Position numbers and translations under genes: made by a program. Under the pieces are notes generated by a model that was not told the DNA's origin, made no database searches, and saw nothing but the letters and a program-made list of their open reading frames with translations. From the NCBI GenBank assembly GCA_020444985.1, contig JAGRHK010000100.1, positions 1-6,371 on the forward strand: a stretch of 6,371 nucleotides of DNA, in the 5' to 3' direction. Position 1 is the first letter of the stretch, and each line of letters opens with the position of its first letter. Below, piece by piece: positions 1 to 6,371 of this stretch. The DNA comes from Candidatus Competibacteraceae bacterium (GTDB lineage: Bacteria; Pseudomonadota; Gammaproteobacteria; Competibacterales; Competibacteraceae).

Positions 1-373
1 TGTCCGGGCAGCCGTGGATGTAGATAAACCGGCGCAACGTGTCGCAATCGCCCCCCCGGTTGCATCCCGATTCCAGTCCGGTCAGCCATAGAATGCGGGT
101 CAGAATCCAGTCCCGCTGCGGATGCCGGGCTGCCAAGTCGGGATGGTAAATTTCGCCGGTCGGTCGGCGCCCGACGAAAACGGCGTTAACCGGCTGTCCC
201 GCGCCAATCCGGATGCGGATGCGATGCCAGCCGCGCGGGGTACATCCGCTGCCCTGACGTTCGCCGGGACCGTTGCGGGCGGTCGATACCGGATAGGTCG
301 CCATCAGCTCCGACCCTTCCAGCAACTCCAGCCGTTGCGTCGCCAGACTGACGCGGATCAACCGTTCGGACAT
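1..373 (-). CDS. L,D-transpeptidase, YkuD family (N-terminal 124 residues; 3' end outside window)
   Basis: The frame opens at an ATG (373-371) and stays open to the left edge, giving 124 residues starting MSERLIRVSLATQRLELLEG. The opening beta strands, the YPVSTARNG segment (residues 27-35), SGCTPRGWHRI (42-52) and the RRFIYIHG segment (114-121) match the YkuD/ErfK fold. That family cross-links peptidoglycan stem peptides (3-3 links) or attaches lipoproteins to them, through a catalytic Cys in an SHGCxR motif. That motif should lie just past the window edge and cannot be checked. No signal peptide or membrane segment is present at this start, as in the short forms seen in some gammaproteobacteria; export is therefore unclear. 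The start overlaps the end of the upstream TTM gene by 16 nt and has only a weak Shine-Dalgarno (AGAG-like), so translational coupling is likely. Residues 104, 110 and 122 are Cys, with Cys122 directly after the YIHG motif. The family call is firm; the exact substrate is unknown. Confidence 0.88.
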   Translation of the reverse strand, partial: MSERLIRVSLATQRLELLEGSELMATYPVSTARNGPGERQGSGCTPRGWHRIRIRIGAGQPVNAVFVGRRPTGEIYHPDLAARHPQRDWILTRILWLTGLESGCNRGGDCDTLRRFIYIHGCPD

Positions 374-840
374 GACCAGCTCTGATAGGGATGCCGGGCT
401 AACTGCGAGTTGTAATAGCGGATGTCATGCGACACGTCTTCCCCGACCCAGTCGGGCCGGGTGAACGGTTCATCCGGTCGGCGCAATTCCACTTCCGCCA
501 CGATCAACCCGGCGTTATCGCCGGCAAACTCGTCGATTTCCCACAAATGCTCTCCGACATGCAGGTAATGACGAGTCTTCTCCAGCAGCGGTTTCTCGCA
601 CAAGGTATCCAGAATTTCCTCGGCCTCCGTCAGCGGGATAGGATATTCATACTCACTGCGCTGAATACCCAAGGTCCCGCTCTTCAGGTTCAGAAACCCC
701 TGATTGCCCGCCACCCGCACCCGCACCGAGCATCGCGCGTCGCTGGTCAGGTAGCCTTGGCGCATTCGTACCGAAGACTCGATCTGATGACGCCAGCGGT
801 CATCGCGGAGCAAAAATTTATGTTCAATTTCAGTGCCCAT
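358..840 (-). CDS. Short CYTH-domain triphosphate tunnel metalloenzyme (probable inorganic triphosphatase)
   Basis: This 160-residue protein is a single CYTH domain. The signature ExExK is at E4, E6 and K8 (MGTEIEHKFLL). The alternating charged tunnel residues follow: R40/R42 in SVRVRV, K53 in LNLKSG, E63/E65 in SEYEY, EKTR at 87-90, E101/D103 in EIDEF and E116/E118 in AEVEL. A C-terminal DIRYYNSQLA segment (139-148) closes the domain. The layout matches the short bacterial TTM proteins, such as the Nitrosomonas europaea and Clostridium thermocellum enzymes, which hydrolyse inorganic tripolyphosphate with Mg or Mn. Class IV adenylate cyclase (CyaB) and thiamine triphosphatase share the fold, so the substrate is not proven. 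The ATG at 840 is chosen because GGAGG sits 5 nt upstream and the ExExK motif normally lies at the extreme N terminus. A longer frame begins at a TTG at 858, overlapping the terC stop, but would place the ribosome binding site inside the gene. The protein is probably cytoplasmic. Confidence 0.9.
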   Translation of the reverse strand: MGTEIEHKFLLRDDRWRHQIESSVRMRQGYLTSDARCSVRVRVAGNQGFLNLKSGTLGIQRSEYEYPIPLTEAEEILDTLCEKPLLEKTRHYLHVGEHLWEIDEFAGDNAGLIVAEVELRRPDEPFTRPDWVGEDVSHDIRYYNSQLARHPYQSWSCPNG

Positions 841-845
841 GATGC

Positions 846-850
846 CCTCC
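846..850 (-). promoter_or_regulatory. Ribosome binding site of the TTM gene
   Basis: On the minus strand GGAGG lies 5 nt before the ATG at 840. It sits in the 14-bp gap after the terC stop codon and decides the start of the TTM gene against the upstream in-frame TTG at 858. Confidence 0.8.
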
Positions 851-854
851 GATT

Positions 855-1592
855 TCAATGTGGGACAATCGCTTGCGCCGCGCGTTGCCGGCGGCGTTTG
901 GTCGCGGTCAGGTTGAGCGCCTCAACCGCCACAGAAAACGCGATAGCGAAATACAGATAGCCCTTGGGAATATGAAAGCCCATGCCGTCCGCGATCAGCG
1001 CGGTGCCGACCAGAATCAGGAAGCTTAGCGCCAGCATCTTCACTGAAACATGGGTGTTGATAAATCGGCTCAGCGGTTCGGCAGCGAACATCATGATGCC
1101 GACAGCAATGATAATCGCAGCGGCCATGACGCCCAGGTGCTGGGCCATGCCCACAGCAGTAATGACGCTGTCCAGCGAAAACACGATGTCCAGAATCATG
1201 ATTTGCACAATGACCGCGATAAAACTCGCCGCTTTGGCCTCGCGCATCTCCCCCTCCACCCCATCCACGGTCGCGTGAATTTCGGTCGCGCCCTTGGCCA
1301 GCAGGAACAGGCCGCCGCCCAGCAGAATCAGATCGCGGATCGAGACCGGATGCTCAAACACGGTGAATAGCGGCGCGGTGGCCTTGGCCAGCCAGAATAT
1401 GCTGGCCAGCAACAACAGGCGGGTGATGACCGCGAGCGCCAATCCGCTCCGCCGCGCCGCACGTTGCTGATGCTCCGGCAGTTTGTTGGACAGAATAGCG
1501 ATGAACAACAGGTTATCGATACCCAGCACGATTTCCAGCGCAGTCAGGGTAATCAGGCTGGCCCAGACCTGTGGATCAAGCAAGAAATCCAT
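855..1592 (-). CDS. TerC-family integral membrane protein, YgdQ-like
   Basis: This 245-residue polytopic inner-membrane protein has about seven predicted helices: roughly 12-34, 51-72, 86-101, 123-147, 153-171, 185-202 and 211-227. The TerC family hallmark of two related acidic helices is present. The first carries E20 and D26-N27 (LEIVLGIDNLLF), the second D135 and D141 (ILDIVFSLDSVITAVG). The SVKMLALSFLILVG stretch (183-196), HIPKGYLYFA (207-216) and the final AVEALNL helix resemble Escherichia coli YgdQ. Some TerC relatives (Alx, YceF/YkoY types) have been linked to manganese export or metalation of secreted proteins; the role of the YgdQ branch is poorly known, so metal transport is an inference. 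The ATG at 1592 is preferred because GGAGA precedes it by 8 nt. The longer frame from a TTG at 1652 adds 20 residues that do not look like the family. The C terminus is short and basic (KRRRQR). The TTM gene follows after 14 bp. Confidence 0.92.
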   Translation of the reverse strand: MDFLLDPQVWASLITLTALEIVLGIDNLLFIAILSNKLPEHQQRAARRSGLALAVITRLLLLASIFWLAKATAPLFTVFEHPVSIRDLILLGGGLFLLAKGATEIHATVDGVEGEMREAKAASFIAVIVQIMILDIVFSLDSVITAVGMAQHLGVMAAAIIIAVGIMMFAAEPLSRFINTHVSVKMLALSFLILVGTALIADGMGFHIPKGYLYFAIAFSVAVEALNLTATKRRRQRAAQAIVPH

Positions 1593-1600
1593 GAAACGGT

Positions 1601-1605
1601 TCTCC
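1601..1605 (-). promoter_or_regulatory. Ribosome binding site of the terC-like gene
   Basis: GGAGA on the minus strand lies 8 nt upstream of the ATG at 1592. It supports that start over the in-frame TTG at 1652, which has no comparable site. Confidence 0.7.
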
Positions 1606-1653
1606 AGAAGGGAAAGATGGGAATAGGCGATCAGCAGTGACGCTCGCCACAAG

Positions 1654-1683
1654 TCTATAGAATTTTTAAGCTTTAAGTTTTAA
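1654..1683 (-). promoter_or_regulatory. Weak candidate sigma70 promoter for terC-TTM-ldt
   Basis: In the most AT-rich spot of the window, the minus strand shows TATAGA (1659-1654; 4 of 6 matches to the -10 consensus) and TTAAAA (1683-1678; 4 of 6 matches to the -35 consensus) with an 18-bp spacer. The predicted start would lie about 55 nt before the terC ATG. Both boxes are poor and AT-rich DNA gives chance matches. The upstream box lies within the recB 3' end. Readthrough from recB is an equally good explanation. Confidence 0.2.
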
Positions 1684-1684
1684 G
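1664..1684 (-). repeat. Three tandem 7-bp repeats across the recB stop codon
   Basis: Read on the minus strand, CTTAAAA, CTTAAAG and CTTAAAA follow head to tail (1684-1678, 1677-1671, 1670-1664), differing at one position only. The array encodes the last residues of RecB (Leu-Lys-Thr), its TAA stop and the first bases of the gap. It may be a small slippage-derived duplication or part of a promoter's AT-rich upstream region. The repeats are directly visible; any function is unproven. Confidence 0.75.
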
Positions 1685-4600
1685 CCGCCCCACCAGAGCA
1701 TCCAGCGCCGCGACCAGCGCTGCTGTCGGGCGGTCATGAAACACTCCGCAATTCGCACTCCATGCGGGGTCCATGCCGCGCAGAAACAGATAAAACACCC
1801 CGCCGAAATGCCGCTCATAGTCATAATCGAACACCCGGAATTGCAAATAACGGTGCAGCGCTACGGTATAAATCAGATATTGCAACACATACGCCTCGCG
1901 GGACATGGTCTCCGCCAGCCGCTCCGGCTGATAGGCCGTCGGTTCCGCGCCGAGCCAGTTGGATTTGTAATCAACCAGGTAGAACCGCCCCTCCGCTTCA
2001 AACACCAGATCGATAAAACCCTTCATATAACCGCGCAAGGGATTAAATTCTAAACGGTCGATCATCTCCCGGAACGGACCGGCGGCATAGCCATGCTGTT
2101 TCAAAACCTCCCGCAACGCCTCAGGACGAAGATGCTTTACTGGATAGTAGAACTCCAGCTCGTTCAAGCGGCGATCCAGCGTCACCCCGCTCAGCCGCAG
2201 CTCGCGGCCGTCCAGCGGCATCGCCAGCACGCGCTCCACCCAGTCGCTCACCACCGGCGTCCACTCCTCTGCGGCCAGGCCGTGTCCGGCTAAGGCGCGT
2301 TCCACCACGCGCTCCAGCCGCTCCCGATGACGCTGACTGAAATCCAACCGTTCGAAAATGGCGTGTAAACAGTTCCCCGCTCGTGCGCCGCGCGGAAAGT
2401 TGAACGTATCCCGTCGGGGCGCAACGGTTAACTCCCCTTCCAGCGGCGGAGTCGCCACGCTCAGGTCATGGTCCGGCATTTCCGCTGACAGGCCGGCGGT
2501 GAGCGAAGTAAAACTGCCCACGCGCCAGAATTCAGCCAGCGATCGGTTGAAGACCCGCGCCTGTAGTTCGGGTTCCTCCACCGCTGGCGGCTGATAACGG
2601 CTACCTACTTCCTGGGGTAACGGCTCCATGGCCACGCTCTCGCCTGCTGGGGCGAAAGCGCCTTGCAGGTCGCTGAGAAAAGCTGCGGACGTGAGGTGAT
2701 CAAAGCGCTGGCGGGCGACTTCCAGCGCATCCTGGGACAACCCGACTGCGGCGGGATGGTGCAATAGCCAAGCCGCTGGCGCTGTGTCCGCATCTTTAAT
2801 CTTGCCCCAGACCAGGGTACAACGCTGTTTAGCGCGGGTCAGCGCTACATAGAACAGACGCAGGCTTTCGGCCATTTCCTCACGCCGGGCGTAGTGGACC
2901 GCCGGATCCTCTTCGGCAACGCCGATCGCAAGAATAGAGCGTTGCAGATCAGCCGGGTCATGATACAGCACGCGATCCTCTTCACCGGCGCGCAGCCGGC
3001 CATCCCAGAGAAACGGGCAGAACACGACTTCATATTCCAGTCCCTTGCTCTTGTGGACCGTGACGATGCGCACCAAATTCTCGTCGCTTTCCAGGCGCAA
3101 CTGCTGTTCTTCATCCTTGTGAGGCGGCAGGCGGCGGTTATCGCTCAGCCACTTGAGCAGCCCTGCCATGCCGGGATGCGTGCGACTGGCGACATGCAGC
3201 AGTTCCACCACATGCAGCACATTGGTCAAGCGCCGCTCCCCATCCCGGAAGGCCAACAGACGCTCCGGGACGCCTTCGTTGATCAGCCAGGCGCGAAAGC
3301 AGTGCATGAAACTGTGTTCCTGCCACAATTCCCGGTAATCCTGGAATTTTTCCAGCCAACGCGCCCAGATTTGTTCTTCCTCATGCAGTTGATACAGGGT
3401 TTCCCCGTTGAGTCCGAACAGCGCAGACGCCAGCGCCGTGCGCACACGGCCCTCATGGCCAGGTTCCGCGATGGCCGCCAGCAACCATTCCAGTTGCTGG
3501 GCCTCATCCGTAAGGAATACGCTGTCATCGGCGTGCTGGACGCTAGGTACGTTCAGATGCAATAACTGTCGGCGGATCAAACGACCCTGCCAATGGCTGC
3601 GCACCAGCACGGCAATGTCGCCGCCGCTCAGAGGTCGCTCGCCGATGCAGGCCTGATGGCGCGCGCCCAGGTTCAGCAACCGGGCAATTTCCGCTGCTGT
3701 CGCGCGGGCCGCCTGTTCGCTGACGACGCCTTTGTTCATGGGCTTGCCGGAATGGCCCGACTCCACCAGCCAGAGTTGCAAGGGCGGCTCCAGCCGGCCC
3801 TGAATCAACAGGGGCGGATGCTCCTTGCGTTCCGCAGGAATAGCGGGATGGAAGGGGATGCCGTCGAATAGGAAGGGTCGCTCCCGGACCGCGCCGAATA
3901 AGGCGTTAAGCGCCGTCAGTAGGCGCGGCGCCGAGCGCCAGTTCACCTCCAGGGTGTGTTGGTGGACCGTGTCGCGCCGGGCAGTCAGGTAGGCAAAGAT
4001 ATCTGCGCCCCGAAAGCTGTAAATAGCCTGTTTCGGATCGCCGACCAGAAACACCGGCTTGCCGGTCCCGACGTAGATGCGGCGAAAAATCGCATATTGC
4101 ACTGGGTCGGTGTCCTGGAATTCATCAATCAGCGCTGCAGCGTAGCGGTTGCGCAGCGTTTCAATCAGCGCCGCGCCGCGCTGGCCATCATCGTGCAGCG
4201 CGCGGTGCAAATCCAACAGCAGGTCGTCATAGGACTGCAACTGTTGTCGCCGCTTGCGCAGGGCCAGTTCCTCGTTACAGTACGCCAGCAATTGCACCGG
4301 AATCTGGTAGCGACAGTAATCCGCCAGCGCTTCGCAGGCCGTTTTCAGGACTTCACAGGCATCGAAAAAAGGGTGCTGTGGCGGCGTCTGGCCTTTTTTG
4401 GGCGAAGCGTGCAGTTTGGACGTCGTAAACTGCTCAAACTTGTTGAACAAAGTCAGGCGCGGCGGATCGGCGCTCAAATAAGCGTCCATCGTTTCCAACC
4501 AGCCGGGAATGGACTTTACGCTATAGCTTGTGCGGTTCAACGCCGGCGACGTCAGCAGTAGATCCTCGATGGCGGCGCGATCCTGCCGCCACCAGTCGCG

Positions 4601-5281
4601 CGCTTTCTGAAAGGCCGCGATGAAAGCCTGTTCCAGCGCCGCGCCATCCGCCGGTCCGGTCGGAGTCATTACCCGTAAATAGGGTTTGCCCAGATGCGGT
4701 TCGACCTGTCGAAGCAAGGTCTCCGGGCTGTCGCCCCGATCGAGAAAGTATTGCACCACCAGCGGTGAGCCGGGATAGAACTGCTGGCGCCAGAAATCCT
4801 CGACAATCTCACGCAGCAACTCGCGCGTATCGGCCATCAATTCGGTATCGAACGACAGGCCGCTTTCAAAAGCGTTGTCGCCCAGCACCCGCTTGCAAAA
4901 GCCGTGGATGGTGAAAATGGCGGATTCATCGAAGCCGCGCAGGGCGTTGCTGAGGCGTCGAATAGCCAGTTCCCGGTCCGGAGTCAAATCCAGCAAGCGC
5001 ACCGCCAGTTCATCCTCGTCATCGGCGCGGCCGCGCAGGAAGGCGTGGCGAATTTGCACTAACCGATTCCGAATGCGGTCGCGTAGTTCCTTGGTGGCGG
5101 CATTGGTGTAGGTGACCACCAGAATACGGTTGACCGGAATATGCGCCTCCACCACTAGACGCGCATAGAGCGCGGTAATGGTGTAGGTTTTACCCGTGCC
5201 GGCGCTGGCCTCGATCAGATTGAAGCCGGTCAGGTGGGTATAGAGCGGGTCGAGGCGCTGCATAGCGCCGTGTCCAGTCAT
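1673..5281 (-). CDS. recB: RecBCD enzyme subunit RecB (exodeoxyribonuclease V beta subunit)
   Basis: This 1202-residue protein is full length for RecB (about 1180 in E. coli). It is the 3'-5' helicase and nuclease subunit that processes double-strand ends for recombination and degrades foreign linear DNA. UvrD-type helicase motifs are complete: Walker A ASAGTGKT (25-32), motif Ia VTYTNAATKELRDRI (56-70), motif II DEFQD (386-390), motif III VGDPKQAIYSFRG (413-425), motif IV NWRS (447-450), motif V VRIVTVHKSKGLEYE (737-751) and motif VI FYVALTRAKQR (810-820). The C-terminal nuclease is also intact: H973 in GNCLH, D1091 in GFID, D1104 and K1106 in VDYKSN, and Q1134/Y1138 in QYLIY. The spacing of the D, D and K residues equals that of E. 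coli RecB (1067, 1080, 1082). An in-frame TAG just upstream of 5281 limits the start to the ATG at 5281 or the ATG at 5263 (residue 7); neither has a good Shine-Dalgarno. recC and recD are not in the window: ackA lies upstream and the terC-like gene downstream. Confidence 0.97.
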   Translation of the reverse strand: MTGHGAMQRLDPLYTHLTGFNLIEASAGTGKTYTITALYARLVVEAHIPVNRILVVTYTNAATKELRDRIRNRLVQIRHAFLRGRADDEDELAVRLLDLTPDRELAIRRLSNALRGFDESAIFTIHGFCKRVLGDNAFESGLSFDTELMADTRELLREIVEDFWRQQFYPGSPLVVQYFLDRGDSPETLLRQVEPHLGKPYLRVMTPTGPADGAALEQAFIAAFQKARDWWRQDRAAIEDLLLTSPALNRTSYSVKSIPGWLETMDAYLSADPPRLTLFNKFEQFTTSKLHASPKKGQTPPQHPFFDACEVLKTACEALADYCRYQIPVQLLAYCNEELALRKRRQQLQSYDDLLLDLHRALHDDGQRGAALIETLRNRYAAALIDEFQDTDPVQYAIFRRIYVGTGKPVFLVGDPKQAIYSFRGADIFAYLTARRDTVHQHTLEVNWRSAPRLLTALNALFGAVRERPFLFDGIPFHPAIPAERKEHPPLLIQGRLEPPLQLWLVESGHSGKPMNKGVVSEQAARATAAEIARLLNLGARHQACIGERPLSGGDIAVLVRSHWQGRLIRRQLLHLNVPSVQHADDSVFLTDEAQQLEWLLAAIAEPGHEGRVRTALASALFGLNGETLYQLHEEEQIWARWLEKFQDYRELWQEHSFMHCFRAWLINEGVPERLLAFRDGERRLTNVLHVVELLHVASRTHPGMAGLLKWLSDNRRLPPHKDEEQQLRLESDENLVRIVTVHKSKGLEYEVVFCPFLWDGRLRAGEEDRVLYHDPADLQRSILAIGVAEEDPAVHYARREEMAESLRLFYVALTRAKQRCTLVWGKIKDADTAPAAWLLHHPAAVGLSQDALEVARQRFDHLTSAAFLSDLQGAFAPAGESVAMEPLPQEVGSRYQPPAVEEPELQARVFNRSLAEFWRVGSFTSLTAGLSAEMPDHDLSVATPPLEGELTVAPRRDTFNFPRGARAGNCLHAIFERLDFSQRHRERLERVVERALAGHGLAAEEWTPVVSDWVERVLAMPLDGRELRLSGVTLDRRLNELEFYYPVKHLRPEALREVLKQHGYAAGPFREMIDRLEFNPLRGYMKGFIDLVFEAEGRFYLVDYKSNWLGAEPTAYQPERLAETMSREAYVLQYLIYTVALHRYLQFRVFDYDYERHFGGVFYLFLRGMDPAWSANCGVFHDRPTAALVAALDALVGRLKT

Positions 5282-5313
5282 TTGCTAAACGCGATGGATG
5301 ACGCCGTTGATCG

Positions 5314-5330
5314 TGATCATCAGATGACCA
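5314..5330 (-). other. 17-bp imperfect dyad in the ackA-recB gap
   Basis: TGATCATC and GATGACCA flank a central A with one mismatch. As minus-strand RNA the arms could form a short hairpin with a G-U pair, but no U tract follows, so it is not a convincing terminator. The 55-bp gap (5282-5336) between the ackA stop and recB shows no clear promoter or other element. The dyad also overlaps a second perfect one, TGATC-GT-GATCA at 5308-5319. Chance is a reasonable explanation. Confidence 0.25.
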
Positions 5331-5336
5331 TGAAAC

Positions 5337-6371
5337 CTACTTCCCCAACACCAACTGCCGAGTATGCCGAGCGATGATCAGCTCTTCATTAGTTGGCAGC
5401 ACCCACACCGCGACGCGACTGCCGGACCGGTCAATGCGCCGGCGGCTTTCCGCATTCGCCGCCGGGTCCATCTCGATGCCCAGCCAGCCGGAACGGGTGC
5501 AGACCTGTTCGCGCACCGCGGCCGCATGTTCACCAATGCCGCCGGTGAATACCAGCGCATCCAACCCGTTCAGCGCCGCTGCCAGGGAACCCAGTTCGCG
5601 GGCGATCCGGTAGCAGAAGTAATCCACCGCCAGCTTCGCGCTGGGATCGGAACTGGCCAGCAATTCACGCATATCATTGCTGATGCCCGACAATCCTAGC
5701 AGGCCGGACTGCTTATAAAGCAGATTAGTCAGATCCTTCGCGCCCATGCCATGTCGTTCAATCAAGTAGATCAACACTCCCGGATCGAGCGAGCCAGTGC
5801 GCGTCCCCATCGGCAGTCCTTCCACGGCGGTGAAGCCCATAGTGCTGGCTACGCTCTGCCCGTCGCGCATGGCGCACATGCTCGCGCCATTGCCCAGATG
5901 CGCCACCACCACCCGGCCCGTCGCCGATGTTCCGGCAATCTCGGCCAGCGCGCCAGCGATATATTCATAAGAAAGTCCATGAAAACCATAGCGGCGCACG
6001 CCTTCCTCACGGTAGGTGTGCGGCAGGGCGAACAGCTTGGCTAGTTCCGGTTGAACATAGTGGAAAGCGGTGTCAAAACAACCGACCTGGGGCAGATCAG
6101 GCCGCACTGCGCGCAGGGCGCGAATCCCGGCTAAATTATGCGGTTGATGCAGCGGCGCCAGCGGAATGAAATGCTCCAGGCGCGTCACGGTCTCGGGTGT
6201 GAGCAATTGCGGATCGCTGTACTCTTCGCCGCCATGCACCACCCGATGGCCTGCCGCGACTACTGCGGGTAGACCGGGGGTTTTTTCCAACCAGTCCAGC
6301 AGGTCGCGCAACGCCGCCTGATGATCATAAATTGCGGTTGCCCTGGGCGCGGTCGTCGGAACCGTCGGCGG
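5337..6371 (-). CDS. ackA: Acetate kinase (5' end outside window)
   Basis: The frame is open from the right edge to a TAG at 5339-5337, giving 344 residues; about 50 N-terminal residues, including the first NxGSSSxK motif, are missing. It interconverts acetate plus ATP and acetyl phosphate plus ADP in the cytoplasm, usually with phosphotransacetylase or phosphoketolase. Fragment residues matching known catalytic positions are visible: R43 in GHRVVHGG, D100 in FDTAFH, H131 in RRYGFHG, H158 in AHLGNG, R191 in MGTRTG and E329/E330 in PTNEEL. The second family signature (AHLGNGASMCAMRDG, 157-171) and the nucleotide-binding FTGGIGE (275-281) are also present. A TTG at 6311 is in frame, but homology continues upstream of it (IYDHQAALRDLLDWLEK), so it is not the start. 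recB begins 55 bp after the stop. Butyrate and propionate kinases share this fold, but the motifs fit acetate kinase best. Neither pta nor xfp is in the window. Confidence 0.96.
   Translation of the reverse strand, partial: PPTVPTTAPRATAIYDHQAALRDLLDWLEKTPGLPAVVAAGHRVVHGGEEYSDPQLLTPETVTRLEHFIPLAPLHQPHNLAGIRALRAVRPDLPQVGCFDTAFHYVQPELAKLFALPHTYREEGVRRYGFHGLSYEYIAGALAEIAGTSATGRVVVAHLGNGASMCAMRDGQSVASTMGFTAVEGLPMGTRTGSLDPGVLIYLIERHGMGAKDLTNLLYKQSGLLGLSGISNDMRELLASSDPSAKLAVDYFCYRIARELGSLAAALNGLDALVFTGGIGEHAAAVREQVCTRSGWLGIEMDPAANAESRRRIDRSGSRVAVWVLPTNEELIIARHTRQLVLGK

Noticed and set aside
1593..1652. Twenty-residue N-terminal extension of the terC-like protein from a TTG at 1652
   Set aside because: The extension is unlike the family, and the ATG at 1592 has a well-placed GGAGA site. 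YgdQ-like proteins begin just before the first membrane helix, as the shorter form does.
1593..1672. Possible yybP-ykoY manganese riboswitch upstream of the terC-like gene
   Set aside because: Such riboswitches precede some terC relatives, but the 80-bp leader is short and I see none of the conserved loop sequences of that class.
2894..3565. Plus-strand open frame of 223 codons opposite recB, and similar ones at 427-960 and 3956-4561
   Set aside because: They lie entirely or mostly antisense to genes with complete family motifs. Their translations show no recognisable domain and have the Gln/His/Arg-rich look of antisense frames in GC-rich DNA.
5314..5330. Rho-independent terminator after ackA
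   Set aside because: The dyad is short, has a mismatch and is AT-rich in the stem, and no T tract follows on the minus strand.
1..6371. Defence island, mobile element, CRISPR array or tRNA
   Set aside because: RecB can take part in phage defence, but its neighbours are metabolic and envelope genes. I found no integrase, transposase, terminal inverted repeats, regularly spaced repeats or tRNA-like cloverleaf by eye.

Overview
This window carries five protein-coding genes, all on the minus strand, packed almost without gaps. Reading in the direction of transcription (right to left), they are: the acetate kinase gene (ackA, 5' end outside the window), a full-length recB (RecBCD helicase/nuclease beta subunit), a YgdQ-type TerC-family membrane protein, a short CYTH/triphosphate tunnel metalloenzyme (TTM), and the first 124 residues of an L,D-transpeptidase (YkuD family) that runs off the left edge. 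No RNA gene, CRISPR array, insertion sequence, integrase or phage gene is visible.

The host is most likely a GC-rich gammaproteobacterium. The RecB is of the proteobacterial RecBCD type rather than AddAB, and the TerC-like protein closely resembles enterobacterial YgdQ as I remember it. The L,D-transpeptidase resembles the short, signal-less forms of gammaproteobacteria. A genus cannot be assigned from this window; environmental lineages such as Competibacter or purple sulfur relatives are only a guess.

Layout: 6371-5337 ackA; 5336-5282 a 55-bp gap with a small dyad; 5281-1673 recB; 1672-1593 an 80-bp AT-rich gap that starts with three tandem 7-mers and contains a weak promoter candidate and a good ribosome binding site; 1592-855 terC-like; 14-bp gap with a strong ribosome binding site; 840-358 TTM; 16-bp overlap; 373-1 L,D-transpeptidase. 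The last three genes look like one translationally linked unit. There is no gene-free stretch longer than 80 bp.

Function: ackA belongs to acetyl-phosphate/acetate metabolism and recB to double-strand-break repair. The terC-TTM-ldt group combines a putative metal-handling membrane protein, a putative metal-dependent triphosphatase and a cell-wall cross-linking enzyme. I see no strong evidence for a novel system. The points most worth a second look are recB without recC or recD beside it, the tight terC-TTM-ldt unit, and the tandem 7-mers over the recB stop codon.
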